A stretch of 64,000 nt of DNA from Pomacea canaliculata (taxonomy: Eukaryota; Mollusca; Gastropoda; Architaenioglossa; Ampullariidae), in contig NC_037599.1 in assembly GCF_003073045.1 (NCBI RefSeq), positions 6,956,247-7,020,246 of the forward strand. Reading direction: 5' to 3'. Positions 12,240 through 26,600 of this stretch are shown here, piece after piece. A program made the translations under genes and the position numbers. The notes below the pieces were generated by a model, which did no database searches, was not told the origin of the DNA, and saw only the letters and a program-made list of their open reading frames with translations. The first letter of the stretch is position 1, and every line of letters starts with the position of its first letter.

Positions 12240-14902
12240 GTCAGTTCCAGTTTTTTTAATTTTTTTTTTCTCCATCTTTATCTATTTGAAGTGAGTGCGC
12301 AGACGAAAACTTGATTAACAGATTCGTGGGAGTGTGTCTGGCTGAAGACCTGCTTGCTGTGAAGCCATGTTTTAGTTTAAAAATACTTCCATTAGCAAGA
12401 AAACAAACAAACAAACAACAAACAAACAAGAAGCAAAAATAAGTTTGAGGTGTAGATTGCACACGTTTGTTTACTTTAAGAATTCGACATTCAACACCTT
12501 TATCAGTCATTTTAGCACTCTCCTATCGCATAGTATAGGCACCATCCTCTGAAAAAAATAAAAATCTAAAAATAAAGTTTGTACAAAAGTGCGTTTACCA
12601 GAATATTTATGGGAAATTTATTTAGTGTTTGTTTACACTCTCTTTCGCTACTCAAAAAGCTCGTCAAATGTCAGACCGTCATTTCTATAAATTTATTGAT
12701 ACTTGCTTCTCCTTCATAACCTGTTTTCGTTAATTCAAACCTTAACAACAATTACCCGATATGCATATCATTGACTCTATAATCACCTTTTCCAATTTTT
12801 GTTTCTTGGGCCCCTAAAGAGTTTGTGTTTTTACTAATTCGTAACTTTGTAATTAATAAATAAGTGAAATAAGTCAGCATCAAGATGTCACTGTCACGGA
12901 ATCGTGCGTTGACTTCTTCCTGCGCTTTATTCATTTCCTTCAGCTTTCCACCTATTATATCCTGTAATACACTCTGATTATGTTTAAATCTTCCCTGGGT
13001 AGACACCTCAAGATAAGGTTCGACACAAAAGTTTTCCTGTCTTTGACCATTCTCGTTATCACGATTTATCAATTGATTTGACATGTTCGTTGTCATTGCA
13101 ACTGTGATAATGATTTTCAAAAAGCGCTTTATCCCATGAAAACAGACATGAATGTTGACCCTTGCCCAGTCCTTCAACCCGGTTTTCATTCCTTTCATGA
13201 CCTTTGCAGCCCCGTATCTGGTAAAGTCTTTGAAGTGATTAACATTGTCCTGGCCTGCTATAGGGATTATGTCTTTATGTATATAGATAATCACTCCCTG
13301 GTATAGCCAGTGTGTTGTGGTCAGGCTGCGTCATCTGCTTGTCTCATCTTACAGTCATCGGGGTCACGTCCTTTTGGGCATCCGCGAACCTTACTGATTA
13401 TCACACGAAAGATTTTGTTTCTCCTTCTTTCTCCTTCGACAATGAGTGTTTGTGTGAGTGACGGAGAGAGACAGATGGTAAACAGAGCAGCGTGTCGGTC
13501 ACTGACTAGTTCACCCATGGACGTGTATAGGTGGATTACTAAGGATTACCAAGACCAACGCTTAGCCTCTTGCGAAGTTCTCCGCTGTTAGTCTCGGCGA
13601 GCCTAAACAATGAATGTGACTAAACCGGAAGCTTTGTCGTCTCATGCCTCGTTTTAGTAGTTAACTGGAGAAAAATCGTCTGCCAGCAGTCCAGTAATGC
13701 AAGTTTGTGAGTTCGCCATTCTCACCGCCATCCTGTGACGTCACGGTAGGGCCATGTTTCACTTCCGTCGCACTCTGTGGAATAAGATGACAGATGTAGA
13801 TAGAGGCACAGCTCACACGGTGCGTAGCTGCCGCTAATTTTAGGAAGAAGGAGAAATGACAATTCTCTCTTTCCCTCACACATGCACGAGGAGAGAGGAA
13901 CTGCCCTGCACTTCGTGCTTAATTATCTCCTCTTGTTTTCTCCATCATAAAACTTTTTACTCGGGGCCAAGGAGAGGTTGGCTGCAGCGGGAAGCTTTCT
14001 GAGCAGCCTGACATTGCAGCCGCAAACGTTTCTACGTCGGAGCTGATGGCGGATGCTACTTCGTGAACTACAAGTCAAAGCCGCCCACTGACCTGACACA
14101 TTCTAGATGGCAACTCGTTTCCCCATGGTCCTCGCCACCTTCTCGTGGGCAAATAAGTTAAAAGCATAATGACAATTCTGTATTAGATGAGTACACAGCC
14201 CTAGTGGCAAGCTGAAGCGACAACAACAACAACAGGGAGGTTAGAACGGACACTCACCATTGCCATGGCCACCTGCTTACAGTTTGGAAGTGTGTCTAAG
14301 ACAAAATGTCTGAGTAGTAAGACATGAGGCATGCCTCTTTCAACTCACACACAATTGGTTTTTAAATGAATTGTCGCTGTACAGCTCTTTCATTTTTCCT
14401 TACTTTCTGTGTGTGTGAGAGTGCATGTGCTCTGTGTGTAGATATGCCTGTAGATGGGGTGTGTAGAGAAAGAGAGGGAGACAACGATGCAAAAGAGTGA
14501 ATGATTTTCTAACGAGGCACTGTCAGAGACTCGGTGGCATGGCGGGAGAAGCTTGATATTCCAGTGTTGCGTAGAAACCCATGCTTAGTTCAGAAAGACT
14601 TGTAGGCTGGCAGGGCGTGAAGTGTGCACTGTAAAGTGTCAGGAGGGTCCCCCCCCCCTCCATCAACACATCCACACCCCAGAGACTTCTCGTCTAACGA
14701 TGTGCTCGCAACAACTCCATTCATGACGCGGTGCTAACGCACTTGCAGCAACATGGCAACACATCGTAACTGCGGCGCTTCGATTGGTGTAGCTTGCTTC
14801 TAGGGAATTATGGGAATCTAAATGAGAGAGAGAGGAGCTATAAAGATATGACGAGAAAACAAGCTACAGCGATCAAAGCACGCAGTTACGAGTGGGTTGC
14901 CA

Positions 14903-14934
<32 letters not shown>

Positions 14935-17586
14935 TCATTTTTGTTCTTTCTTTTATTTTTTTGTTTATTCTTTTTTTCTTTTTTTGTTTACTTTTTCTTT
15001 CTTGTTTATTATTTATTCGTCCTCTCTTTATTTCTTTGTTTATTCGTTCTTTATTTTTCATTTCTTTTTCTTTTGTAAATTCGTTTATTATACTCCTTTA
15101 CCTCGGAACTTGTGATCGGGTGTAGACTTAACGAAATAAAGCTCACAAAACCAAATAGAAAAATGTGAAGTAAAGACATAGTACGGCCCTGTTTTTAGTT
15201 ACAGAGGCAGCAGCCAAGAGATAAGCGTCTTGTTTATATTTCTTTTTTCTTTTTTTCTTGGCCCATATCTGCGTCACAGCCGACAAGCGCAAACAATTTT
15301 ATTATTCTTACATCAAAAAAGCGAGTAAGCAGACTGCGGAATCTGCGAACCGTTCTCTGGCTCACATCACGTGCTAACCGGGTGTACAGTGGCAAGCATC
15401 GTAGCTTTGCCTTTCAGTTTTTCTTGTCCCTTTTTTTTTATTATTATTTTGTTTGGAATGTAGGACCAGAACTTCTCAATGAAAATGCGTTCCTTTGGCA
15501 TCGCCTGATGTCTAGCGCAGAAGTAATTCACATTTGATGAAGCTTTGAGATGAGAACAAGAAGACCATGCTGTAAATTGTACAGTTTTGAATGTAAGCTA
15601 TAAATCAAAAGCATTTAATGTTGGTTTGTAGGAGAAGTTAAAAGTGACGAAGGAAAGAGGGATATTATGATTAGTATTTCTTATTTCTTTTCCTTGCTTA
15701 CCATTCTTGACGACAGGTGAAATTATTTATCAGAAGAAGTGTTGTGGGCACATACTTATGTTATTTATTCCCTAGCCATTTTCTTTTAAGTCTTTGGGTG
15801 ATAACTTGTATGAGTTGAATACAGGGCGTTTCTCGGTAATACAATGCCCATACAACTTACCTCCCTTTGCTTTGCCCCCTATGTCAGGTATCCTCTCCCG
15901 ACCTTTGGGTCAGCTGAGAAAACATTTCTGCGCCACACATCACACCAAGCCACCCCCCTGCCACTCTAGGTTCGGATGCCAGAGCTCGTAATACTCTGTT
16001 GTCTGTCTCTCCTTACCCACACCCTCCTGTATGCGTCCACCCCTGGAGGCTGGAACTGACCATCAAAGTAATTCGCGCTCGGCTGCCATAGTTAGATTCA
16101 ACGGACAATTCTTATTGTAATAATACATCATATTCTCCTAATATATATATACATCAGGGTATCCACCAAATGGTTACAGTCATGATGTGATACAATGAAA
16201 TATAAACGTGCCGTTGTCAAAAGGAGATCACTGCTGTTGCCATACAGTTTGTAAACCTGTCGTTATATTAACTTCTTTGTGAAACTGTTTCCATCAGTTA
16301 TTAGGGCACAGCGATGGCAGCTTTTCTGAGACGCTGCTTGCAATGTGTGAGCGGTGCACTGACCTGTAATTACTGGGGCAGCCCTAGCATGACGTCAGCA
16401 GTGAGCTCTGCCAGTGTTTGTGAGGCTGTTGGGAGGGTGGAGAAGGGGTGGGGGATTTCCCATCTACTCCAGAGGGAGAAAGAAGGTTTTGTTCGTAGTT
16501 CATAGGGTTTTTTCTTAGGCAGACGAGTAAATCAGAATACATCTCATCGTCTGCCTCAGAGGCATGATGCAGAAGTCTTATCTTCTTCTGACATCAGATG
16601 GAGTGCTGCAACTCTAGTCCAAGAAAAGCATTTTAAGAAGTGGGATATGATAACTGAAGACAGACGCTGCACAATGAGTCAGCAGAACTTAAACTATGTA
16701 GGAATCATTATCACTTAACCTCTTGTTTGAAAACGTTTCTCTTATAACCTCAAATATCCTCTACCTAGTATTCTTGCAGCTCAGAATGCCGAAAACATCT
16801 GGACTCCATAGAAAGTATATGAGACAATAGACCACATTAAGTGAGTCACGTATTTTCAGCACTCTTTACTGCAAGAGTGGATGATTAACATATAAAATCA
16901 TTTTGAAAAATCCTGACTTTATTAGCACAGCATAAAAATAACAAAACTAAAACAGTAAAGAAAGAAAGAGATCAACAACAAACCAAAAGTAAAGAAATAT
17001 ATCAATAAACAAGAGTAAAATATACAGACGATGAATTTCTTTTTACTAAATATGTTAAAAAAATCAAAAATTAAGAGATTATTCGTCTAATGAGATGCCA
17101 GCCTGACAGAAGGGACTTGCCACTGATTCCCACAGTTGAGCGGATGTGCAGATTGGTTGCGTGGCTGAGTAAAGGGTAGTGCAAGCTTGGATGTTATTAT
17201 TTTTGTCTGCAGCTAGATATTTAATTTGACAGCGCAGTTCCCATTGTTACCTTCTGACCTTTTGTAACAGCTGCTACAGGCTTTCAAGGGAGAAGGGTAA
17301 AATATGTTTTTGTGCTTGACTGTTTGTACTGAATGAGAGGATCTCGTAATAGTAATGTAATCCTGTTGACTGCAGAGAACTTTATTTGTAAAGTTTATTA
17401 TGGCTGACATTGTGTGTGTATGTGTGTGTGTGTGAGAGAGAGAGAGAAATACTGTGTATGTGTGAGAGTGGTGTATACATATTCGTGTGAGAATAAAAAG
17501 AGTAATCCATAACCAATCGCGAGGGTTACGTTCTAGAGACTCCCGCAATAGGTGAAAATCCGCGAATAATATAAGATGATAACGAT

Positions 17587-17621
<35 letters not shown>

Positions 17622-20600
17622 CCACTAGCACCACCACTGTGAGAATAGCATTGCTAACATCAACTTTATAGTCAAGTGATATAGGATTATAGCCGTTAAA
17701 ATCGCCACCGAGTAAATACCAACGAATTTCCCATGCAGTCTATAATGCACTATGTTGTTGTTTTCTTCGTATTGTCTCTCTCTTGCTGTGATATAGTCTT
17801 AGTTGCTGACTCGGCGTAAAACAACAGTCGCTCCTCTCCTATTGTCTCTTGTACGTGCTGTGTCCTTGGTTTTACGTTTTTTGTGCGTCATTTGGACGAC
17901 GTCATTATCGAGAAATAAATACGTCATAAGGAGAGGCATTTAAACATGTCTGCGTGAAGCTGAAAAAGTAAATACATGAATATTTTGGTTGGAAAATCTG
18001 TGAACAACGAAAGAAGACCATTCTGGTTGTACGTGTTGTGTTGTCGACGTCATCATTCAGCTTCTTGAGAAGGACCTTTCTCCGGACTTGCTGTCTAACG
18101 TCCACTGTCTTTGCTACCTCTGACCTGCCGAAGGTAAAAAAAAATCTCTGTTGCTCATCTTAACTACAAATGAAGATCAAGTCTCCACTTTCCTTCATCT
18201 TCATCTGCGGAGGCTCGTCAAAGTGCTGTGTGTCTGTAATTCGTATGTAAGTGTGGGGTAAGTGGTAGGATCTAATACTCTGTTCAAACATTATTAGATT
18301 TAACAGCAACACATTTCTGATTAGCGTAGTTACTGAGTCTGTAGGACGTGCTCTTCCTTGTGTTATCGTTCTTGATGATTTGTTTGGTTCTATTTCGTGG
18401 ATGGTCGGAGTCGGTTTGATGTTGCTGAAGTTGCTGTAGTCCGGCAAGGTGCTTTGCTTACGTGTGCTTTTATTTCCTTTGGCCAGTGTACCAGAACAGC
18501 TATTGCTTCATCTTTCTGGTTCATATCCGTCCTTTATTCCCGTCATCCAATGCTCACTTTATCATCTTTGTTATCGTTGTCGAGATACGGGCACCGGTGG
18601 GAGACACAGAAGTAGCTGTCACTTCAGATCTTAGAGTGGTAGTGGTAGGAGGTAATGATGTCATTCTATTGATTATTAAAGGGCTATTTACCCCAAAAAG
18701 CGGAAAAAGACAACGATGATAATACAATGTTACGTTTAATAATAATAACAACAACAATAATAATAGACGCGTGATTTTTATAGCGCATCATTACGCTCAT
18801 TAAGGAGCATGCTCTCAGCGCTTGAGACAAGAACGAGACATAGATAAACAACATCACTGCTTGGTAATAACGGACAAAACACAGAAGACTCAAAGAGAAG
18901 TCGGGTAACAAATAGTAAATGTTGAGAGTTTCTTGAATCTGCAGAGAAAGACAAGAAGGGGGAATAGTAAACAGACGAGAAAGCGAAAGAAAGGGTTAGA
19001 AGATGAATCACCATTATGTATTTATGTGGTCCGCTTATAGGAGGGATGTTCATAAAAGATGTGTGCTTTTAGTGTACGTTTAAAGAACTGTATGGTGGGT
19101 AGGTGGGGGACATGGAAAGAAAAAAGTTTTTCTGTTTTCATGCACGGTAATTAAATGTCATGCGACCATATGTTGTTCTGAGGACAGGGATAATTAGATT
19201 CTTAATTCTTCCTCTGGAAATGGTCAGTTAAGCATAGTATTGTTATCCTCATTAACCTCATTATAAACCTCATTATAAACCTCATTAAATAACTTCCTTT
19301 TTCTTTGATTAGTAAGCAGTCGAGAGAGAGAGAAAGAGAGAGAAAGAGAGAGCGGCCGTCATGTGTAAACATGTATTGGCATTGGTGTAATGGCACTGAG
19401 TGCATGAAGAGTGTGCATGAATTGTACTAAAAACTGTTCAGCAGATTATATCATTTATTTGTATTTCAGGGTCCGTTGATTTGCCGTCCAGCTGTGCTTC
19501 GAGATGTCCAGGTACGATCAGTATAAAAGAAAGAAAGAAAGAGAGAGGCCAAGAGATACAAAAGAAATATTGACAGTTATAGGGATTTCAAAAGAAAGAA
19601 AGAGAAAGTCAAAGAGAGAATGTGAAGAATTGACCTCTAGAAGCAGAAGAAGATATTTCTAGTCTTTATTTATCAAAGTTGACGTCACTCATATCAATAC
19701 ATGTACATGACTGCAAACCATAAATAGCACATCAATGTCATTGATGACTCAACCTCTCCGTCATTCAATCTAGATAAACCAATGTTACTTCAGTAGCTCC
19801 TAAATTCTCACTGACGGTCAGTGAAGTGCAGAAACGTTCACATTCACACAAATACACTTCCTTGGATAATCCCCCTTGAAAAACTCTGGGGTTGACGAGG
19901 TCAGCATGCCAGGCTGACGACGAAACAGTGTCCGTAACCCAGAGCAATGAGTGTCATCTAGACTGACACACCTGGCTGGCGACAATACACTTCAATTCGT
20001 CCTTCCTTCCCCTAGGTAATACTAGACAAGGAATTATTCCTTCTCCCCCGTTCCTAACAGTGAGGATAATAACAATGTTTTTCCACTGCTTTATAACCAC
20101 GGTTCCAGGGTTACCAACCCTCGAAGTCTTGGCGTTGCCTTGTAACTACGGAGACAAGACATTTGCACTTGATTTCCCCGGGACAGCGAGTTACCATCGT
20201 TTCATAAGTACGCCCCAGGACGAGAGATTAACCTCCCTCTGGTTCTTCCATTTGGCGATAGCGTTATCCACCCTTGATAGAGGGTGTCACTCAGAAGTTG
20301 TAGGGCGTCAGCACTCGGTGGACAGGGTAGGGGCTGTGGGTAAGAAGTCACGCGAGACAAAAGTGCGAGACAACGTGATCGCAGCATCAGAGAAACGTGA
20401 CTGTTGAACGTGGTCGCACGTTGAGGAGGCCTCAAAGACGACGTACCAGTTCAATAAATAAATACATAAACAACAAACAAACAAATGTGTCATCAAACCC
20501 ACGGCTTAGTGCTTTTGAATGCAAATACTTAAACAAAGAAAGTGGAAGGGCTTTATCTTCTGGAAAAAAAATAAACGAATTTCTTTTTCGTCATTTCCTT

Positions 20601-23600
20601 TTCTAAGCAAGCAGCCATCAGGAAAACACTCCTGGAATAATCAGCAGCTCGGTTAGCAGCTCAGCGATTATCGTCTGATCGCCATTTAAAATGAATGTCG
20701 GTTTTTTTCTAGGGTGAAACAGGTGCGTGCACGCACACACATATATTTCCACACACTCCACCCACACACACACATACTTACATACACATATGCACAGAAA
20801 AAAACAATAGTACACAAGTATCTTTCTCATCCTTAAAATAAAAACAAAGAAAAAAATTAATCAGGCTGTAAAACAAAATAAAAGAAAACAAACAACCGGT
20901 CATACTGAGAAATAAGGGTCAGAGTACAAACATCACAGCTGCATACTTTTGAACCTTGCACTCTTGCCCTTCCACGTAAGCTCTGCACTTTCGAGACAAT
21001 TGACAGCTTGTCTCGTGGTCTTAGCGAAACGGAAGCAGGACACATCCACATCCGGTCGAGAGATTCAGCGGAAGTAGCAGTAGCTAACTATGCACTCAAG
21101 TACAGCTACACAATGTCTGGAAAAAATAATAGTGTTAAGAGCGTGTGATGGTTTTGTGTCAATCTGCTCCAGGGAATTTCCAAATGTCTTTCTAATGTGC
21201 TGGTAAAATGCCAGTGAAGTAGTAAACACGCTGTTGTTGTCTGGCTCTAACACAGGTGTTGTCAGGTGCGATGCACTGGCTCCACGGTACTGGAATGAAA
21301 TGGGAAAGATAAAACAGCGGGGGGAAGGGAGACATAACATGACATTTTTAATGCTAGTGATTCATGGTTATTTTGACATGGGGGAGATACAAACAATTTG
21401 TACAAAACAAAACATCTTGTTCAACAGCCATTTAATGGCAGACAATGCCTTAACATGGTCATCAGGCATATTCTGTTACCAAAGGGACATGAAATATATA
21501 CATATCTAACTTAGTCCTCTTTGTACCTAAGGTGGTACAGAAGTCATCCACTGGAGATCTCCATTTTTTTCTTTCAGCAGCAACTTTAGCTATGCTGCTC
21601 CAGGACAGTTTCTGGTCTTTTAGTTTTTTTCTCTCTACTGACCTTCGCCATGTTTCTTTTGTGGTTATAGTGATAATTGATATAGTGGTTGTCATGTTTT
21701 GTGCAGGTGGCTCTTGTAAGAATTTCTTCGTTAGTAATTGAAAAGTTTCCTCAAACATTTAGCTGGAAAGGTCTCTAGTTTTTGCCTGATTTTTTTCTGA
21801 ATTTCGTATTCTTCCTTAGAGCTTAGACCTTCCAAATTTCTTTTTAGCATGGCAAATTCTTGAGTTAGTTTGGTAAGTCTGTTCTTCACATTGTTTTCTG
21901 TATCTCCATCTGTTGTTACTAGACTGCCTTCTCTACCTCTTTGTTATCTATTTTGGTGGGTTCTTTTGACTTGGCATTCACTAATTGTGAAATCAAGAAT
22001 AGATATGAGGCCCTTTCAGGACTGACTGAAGAATCAGTGGAAGAACACTGGTCAACATCGTTCGGAAGACGACCTGTACAGATGTTGTCACTATAGAATT
22101 TCAAGGCCGAGATGTCAGCTCTGAAGGCTCTTATCTCGATGCAAGTCAAGTTCCGAGAAGCTTTTGTATGCTTTGCTGGACCAGACTTATCCACTTGCAG
22201 ATAGAAGGATAAATGGAAAGTGGCCGGACAGCAAAATAGAGAGGCTGTTAATAAGGCCAGAACTATCAACTGTCACGCACTATCCTGTCAATATTATTCA
22301 ATGACTGACATTATCATTCTGTAAATGCACACTTTGTGACTTATATTACCATTCTGGGAATATTACTCTTTATCAGAAGCCAGCAAGTTCTCGTACCAGA
22401 CCGGAAGGACGTACGAGTACCGCTACGCCGCGGAGACCCGCACGACGATGGCGGGTGCCACCGACAACGCCGCCACCATCCACATCGACGCCAATGTCCT
22501 CATCGAGGTGTTGGACAACTGCGAGATGGCCTTGCGGGTAAGGAGCTCCAGATTTATCTTGCATGCGCCAGGAATACATGGCTACATTACAACAATACAT
22601 TGTTGGTTGGCTGTCAGTGAGTCACAACAACACTATTTTCAAACTTTCGTGTGCTCACACAAGCGAGACGTAGCACGTTATGCTAATTTGTATGTGTGTG
22701 CATCTGCGAGGGTATATTCTGTATGAACACCGTGATGTTGTTCTACTTGCTCCTCAGCTGACTGATGTCAAAGTTACGAGGTCTCACGAAGACGACCCCA
22801 ACCGGATGGTGGAAGCAGCCTCGTCGCCTGCTCGCCGTTCACTAGAGAAACGGCCGCTTAGATTCGCATTCTACGATGGGCAGTGGGTGAGGTTTGCCCT
22901 GATGAGCAGGATGACGTGTGGGCCCTCAACATCAAGAGAGGTGTGCTGACGGCATTCCAGAACTCCATGCAGGTGCTGGATCGAGACGAACAAATCGAGG
23001 AGGTGAGCATGAGGGACAATGTGGGGGATTTACAGACTCAAGCCTTTGCTTGACACTCGGTCGGTCTCTGAATACTCATCAGGTTATGGATGACATCAAT
23101 TTCCCGTGTGTAAAGCTTCAGTATTGAGAGAGACGGGTAATAAAAGACATCCTCATTGATACAATGAACGTTGACGTTTCGCTCCGTCCACCGCCTCTCA
23201 AGAATGTTTTTTCCTCAGGTTGACGTCACAGGGCGATGTCTCACGATGTACAAAGTGACCGAGAAGGGCTACGAGTCCTTGACCGTCACCAAGGTGAAGG
23301 ACATCCTTAGTTGTCAAGACCGACAATCTGCAAGAACCTCCATGCTGAGCACGCCATTCACCTCGCCAAATGTGAGCATTCGGGATCTTTACATGGAATC
23401 TTGTTATCACACTGACGTAGATTACAAACAAGTATAGTCACTAGAGAGAAAATTCGGAGGATAACTGAGGGTAATAGGTCAGCGACAATTTTTTCGGGGT
23501 AAAACATTTCGCCGTATTAATCAAACACTTTGCTTGAGAGAGTCAGTGACAAGAAAATGCGTATGTTGTGGCGTGTCGCAGGCCATCCAGTCGCTGCCGC

Positions 23601-26600
23601 TAATGAAGACGACCTATGAGTGTCGTCACTCCATCTCCAAAGAAGGTCGACTGGTCAGCAGCAACTGCCAGGAGGTTCACGTCTTCAGACCTTTTTCAAA
23701 AGGCGCCAGCGGCGCTGTGACGGAGGCCAGCCAGAAGCTGACGTACCAGCGAGACACAAGTGGCGTCACTACTCGCAAAGGTAGACTTGTGCCCGTTACA
23801 GTGACGTTTTGCACATCCGTGTTCTTTATTTCTTTTATATTTAAATATACGCAAGCATGAACATAAAATTGCGTATTTACTTTCCTCTGAAGAAAGTAGC
23901 CTCACAGGACTTTTGGACAAAATGTTGACTTTGGACAAAGACATAGCTAATTCAGTGTCTTCATTCTGACCTTCTTGACTCACCATGATACAGTCAGTGT
24001 GCCGTGACGTTGTTTCAGGTCCGGTGAGCAAGAAGACAACTCTGCTGTTTGAGCACAAACACGGACAAACCGTCCCCGAGTCCAGTACTGAGGGCATCAA
24101 GTCCAAGCTGGAGGAGATCTGTTCGGCCACAGCAGACGACATTAGACCGGAGGTCAAGCATCACCACGTTCTCTGACCTTTATTATTTCTTCTCTTGATG
24201 CTATGACATTAAATACTCATCACGCCTTTCATTTAATTTTTATTTTATTTATTTTGAAATGTACTCGTGTTTTGTGTCTTCTAAAATTATCTCCTTGATT
24301 ATTTCTACATTGTTTGTCTTAACTGTTTATCATATCAAACAGCAATTCTGTATTTGAAGGGATATGAGGCTTAACTGTACAGGGGTTCGTTTTTAATAGG
24401 GTGTCGACATTCTTACTTCATTAACACATTACCAAGATGTTGACCTGTGTACAATAACTTTAAAGTGGCTGATATGTTTATTCTTACCTCCGAAGCACAG
24501 AACCAAGTCACCGACCTGTCTGTCGAATTATTCCTGTCCCTGGTCAGTTCACTCGTACCTTCTTAACACAGCATCGTCACTGACCCTGTCTGTCCGATGT
24601 TTACAGGTTCCTGGTCTGTACGGAGAGCTCGTGTATATGATGCGAGACCTCAGCTATTCGGACCTCAAGGATGTGGACAGACTGCTTCAACGAAAGAAAG
24701 TCTGCGGAGGCAGTTCTGAGAGAGCCAGGTACAGTTCCTGGCACAGAAGGACATGGTTGTAACTTCACAATAGGTTTATGCCAAAGAATGTGTTAATGAA
24801 CAATGAAGAGGAAGACCTGGAAATGTAATTAAAGAAAATGCTATTTGTACTTCACAGTAATTACAGTGTCTTATTAAAACTTCTCACACTGCGTACCTCC
24901 CTCACATGAACAAGTTCACAGCTACATGTGTATTGCTACTGATCTCAAACTTGATCTGCCTGATACAAAGGTGAACTTCATGACTGACCGCATGTCCAGA
25001 AAAAAAATTCACGAACTATACTTACTTTTGAAAGAACAAGAAATGGCTGCAATTCAAGAAATTCAATTCAATGCAATTCAAGTCAATGACAAAAACAAAT
25101 TTTTTAAATGTAAAATATCGGCGGTGCATTCGTATTTTACAGAAAGTTCTTCTTAAACGCGCTGCCAGCGACGGGCACAGCAGCTTCGGTCAGCTTCATG
25201 GCCGACATCTTGCGGACAGAAGAGATCAAGGATGCGCAGGAGAAACTGTGGTTGACGTCACTGGCTTTCCTCCCTAACCCGTCTTTAGAGGTCGTGACTG
25301 CTGCTCAGGTAAAGGACTGGGTGGATGTTAGCTCAAAGACAGCTGCAGGATCACCCTTTGTGCACTCAGAAGGAGGAAATCTTACATGATTAAAAAAAGA
25401 CTTTACAGAAAAAAGTGAAGGTGTTTTGAGATCAACGACCAAGTTTATTTTCGACGTTGCAAAACGGTTCACATGTATGATGCTTCTGGTTATCGTTGAT
25501 CGTAAAACCTCAGCATATCAATGCTTTCTTTTATATGAACACTCCCAATATGTCATAATATTACAAAAATAAATATGACAATGAGGTAAGAAAAAATATG
25601 AGCCTGAGCTTGAAGTTGCAGTGACATTATTTTTGGTTAATTAAATAACAGTTGCAACATTTCTTTTAAATCTTGGGATTTTTTTTTTTTTATTTCTTGA
25701 CGTGACTTGGTGTTTGTCTCTCACGTGAAGGCTCTCATCTCGGACACCAAAGTCAAGACCAAAGCGCTTCTTCCCGTCTCGGCGTTGGTCAACAATTATT
25801 GTGAACACAATCCCGGCTGTCAAGATGAACCTTCTGTGGTCCAGCTGCTGGCATCGCTGACTGGGACATTAGGTTTGGAGTGTCGAGTGAGCGACGACAA
25901 CTTCAAAGAGGTAATTTATGCCACTGTTATTAATTGATTGATTAATTGATTGATTGATATTCTTGTGTAGTGTTGATTGTGTGGGGCGCAGGGAAGGCTG
26001 TGTGAATTTTGTGCTCACTAGAGATGCAATAGCTTACTGATTTGTTTCATTCGCTTGATCTTTCAGAGTTATAAGATTAATCATGCACATTACAGAATTT
26101 TTTATTGCACACAAAATCGTAAAATTATTTCGCCAAATTGTTGTCTTGCTTTCTATTGTATCCACGTGATTCTTCTGCTTGTGGGTGTATGCCTCTCATT
26201 TATGTATATTTGCTTATTTTCGGGTATGTTGGGGTGTATTCATTTCTCTTATTATGCATGTGACAATGGTTACGCGAATACTCGTAATTTGGCTTCAGTT
26301 CGTTATTTAACATCGTTCCTTTCTCCTTTCCTTCCTCAACATCGCCACCTGACGTCATCACAGGTTCTGCTGACGCTGCGAGCCCTCGGCAACATCGGGA
26401 GAGCAGAGACGGTGGCCCTGCATCTCCAACGTTGCTTCACCGAGAGCAGTCTGCCCATGGACGTACGAGTAGCGGCAGTGGATGCTTACAGAAGGTTGCC
26501 CTGCACTGCTGATGTGAGATTCTCTAGACACCATCCTTCTCGCGAATAGTAAATAAAAAGCTCTAAGGTAGTGGTCTTTAGAAAAGGGGATTTGGGAGAA

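Larger units (their letters stand above)
12240..19469 (+). other. Intron 1 (7.2 kb)
   Basis: This is the longest intron of the gene. It contains microsatellites (TTG near 14903, AAC near 17588), a T-rich tract (14930-15075), one copy of a dispersed 118-bp repeat (13552-13669), a DNA-transposon-like motif (17505-17572) and a second dispersed repeat (18757-19095). A 180-codon minus-strand open frame at 12752-13294 has no recognisable homology. I see no exon of the host gene inside it. Confidence 0.7.
19512..22376 (+). other. Intron 2 (2.9 kb) with repeat fragments
   Basis: Holds GAAA-rich simple repeats (19530-19615), a minus-strand LINE tail (21527-21670) and, upstream of it on the minus strand, unexplained open frames at 21760-22269. 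No further exon of the lipoprotein is apparent. Confidence 0.6.

Noticed and set aside
14794..15125. Val/Cys/Phe-rich frames of 72-94 codons
   Set aside because: Translation of the TTG microsatellite and adjacent T-rich tract.
22877..22928. A tiny intron in exon 4 in place of a frameshift
   Set aside because: It would need an intron of about 20-45 bases and would delete conserved residues; a single missing base restores both the conserved sequence and the exon phase.
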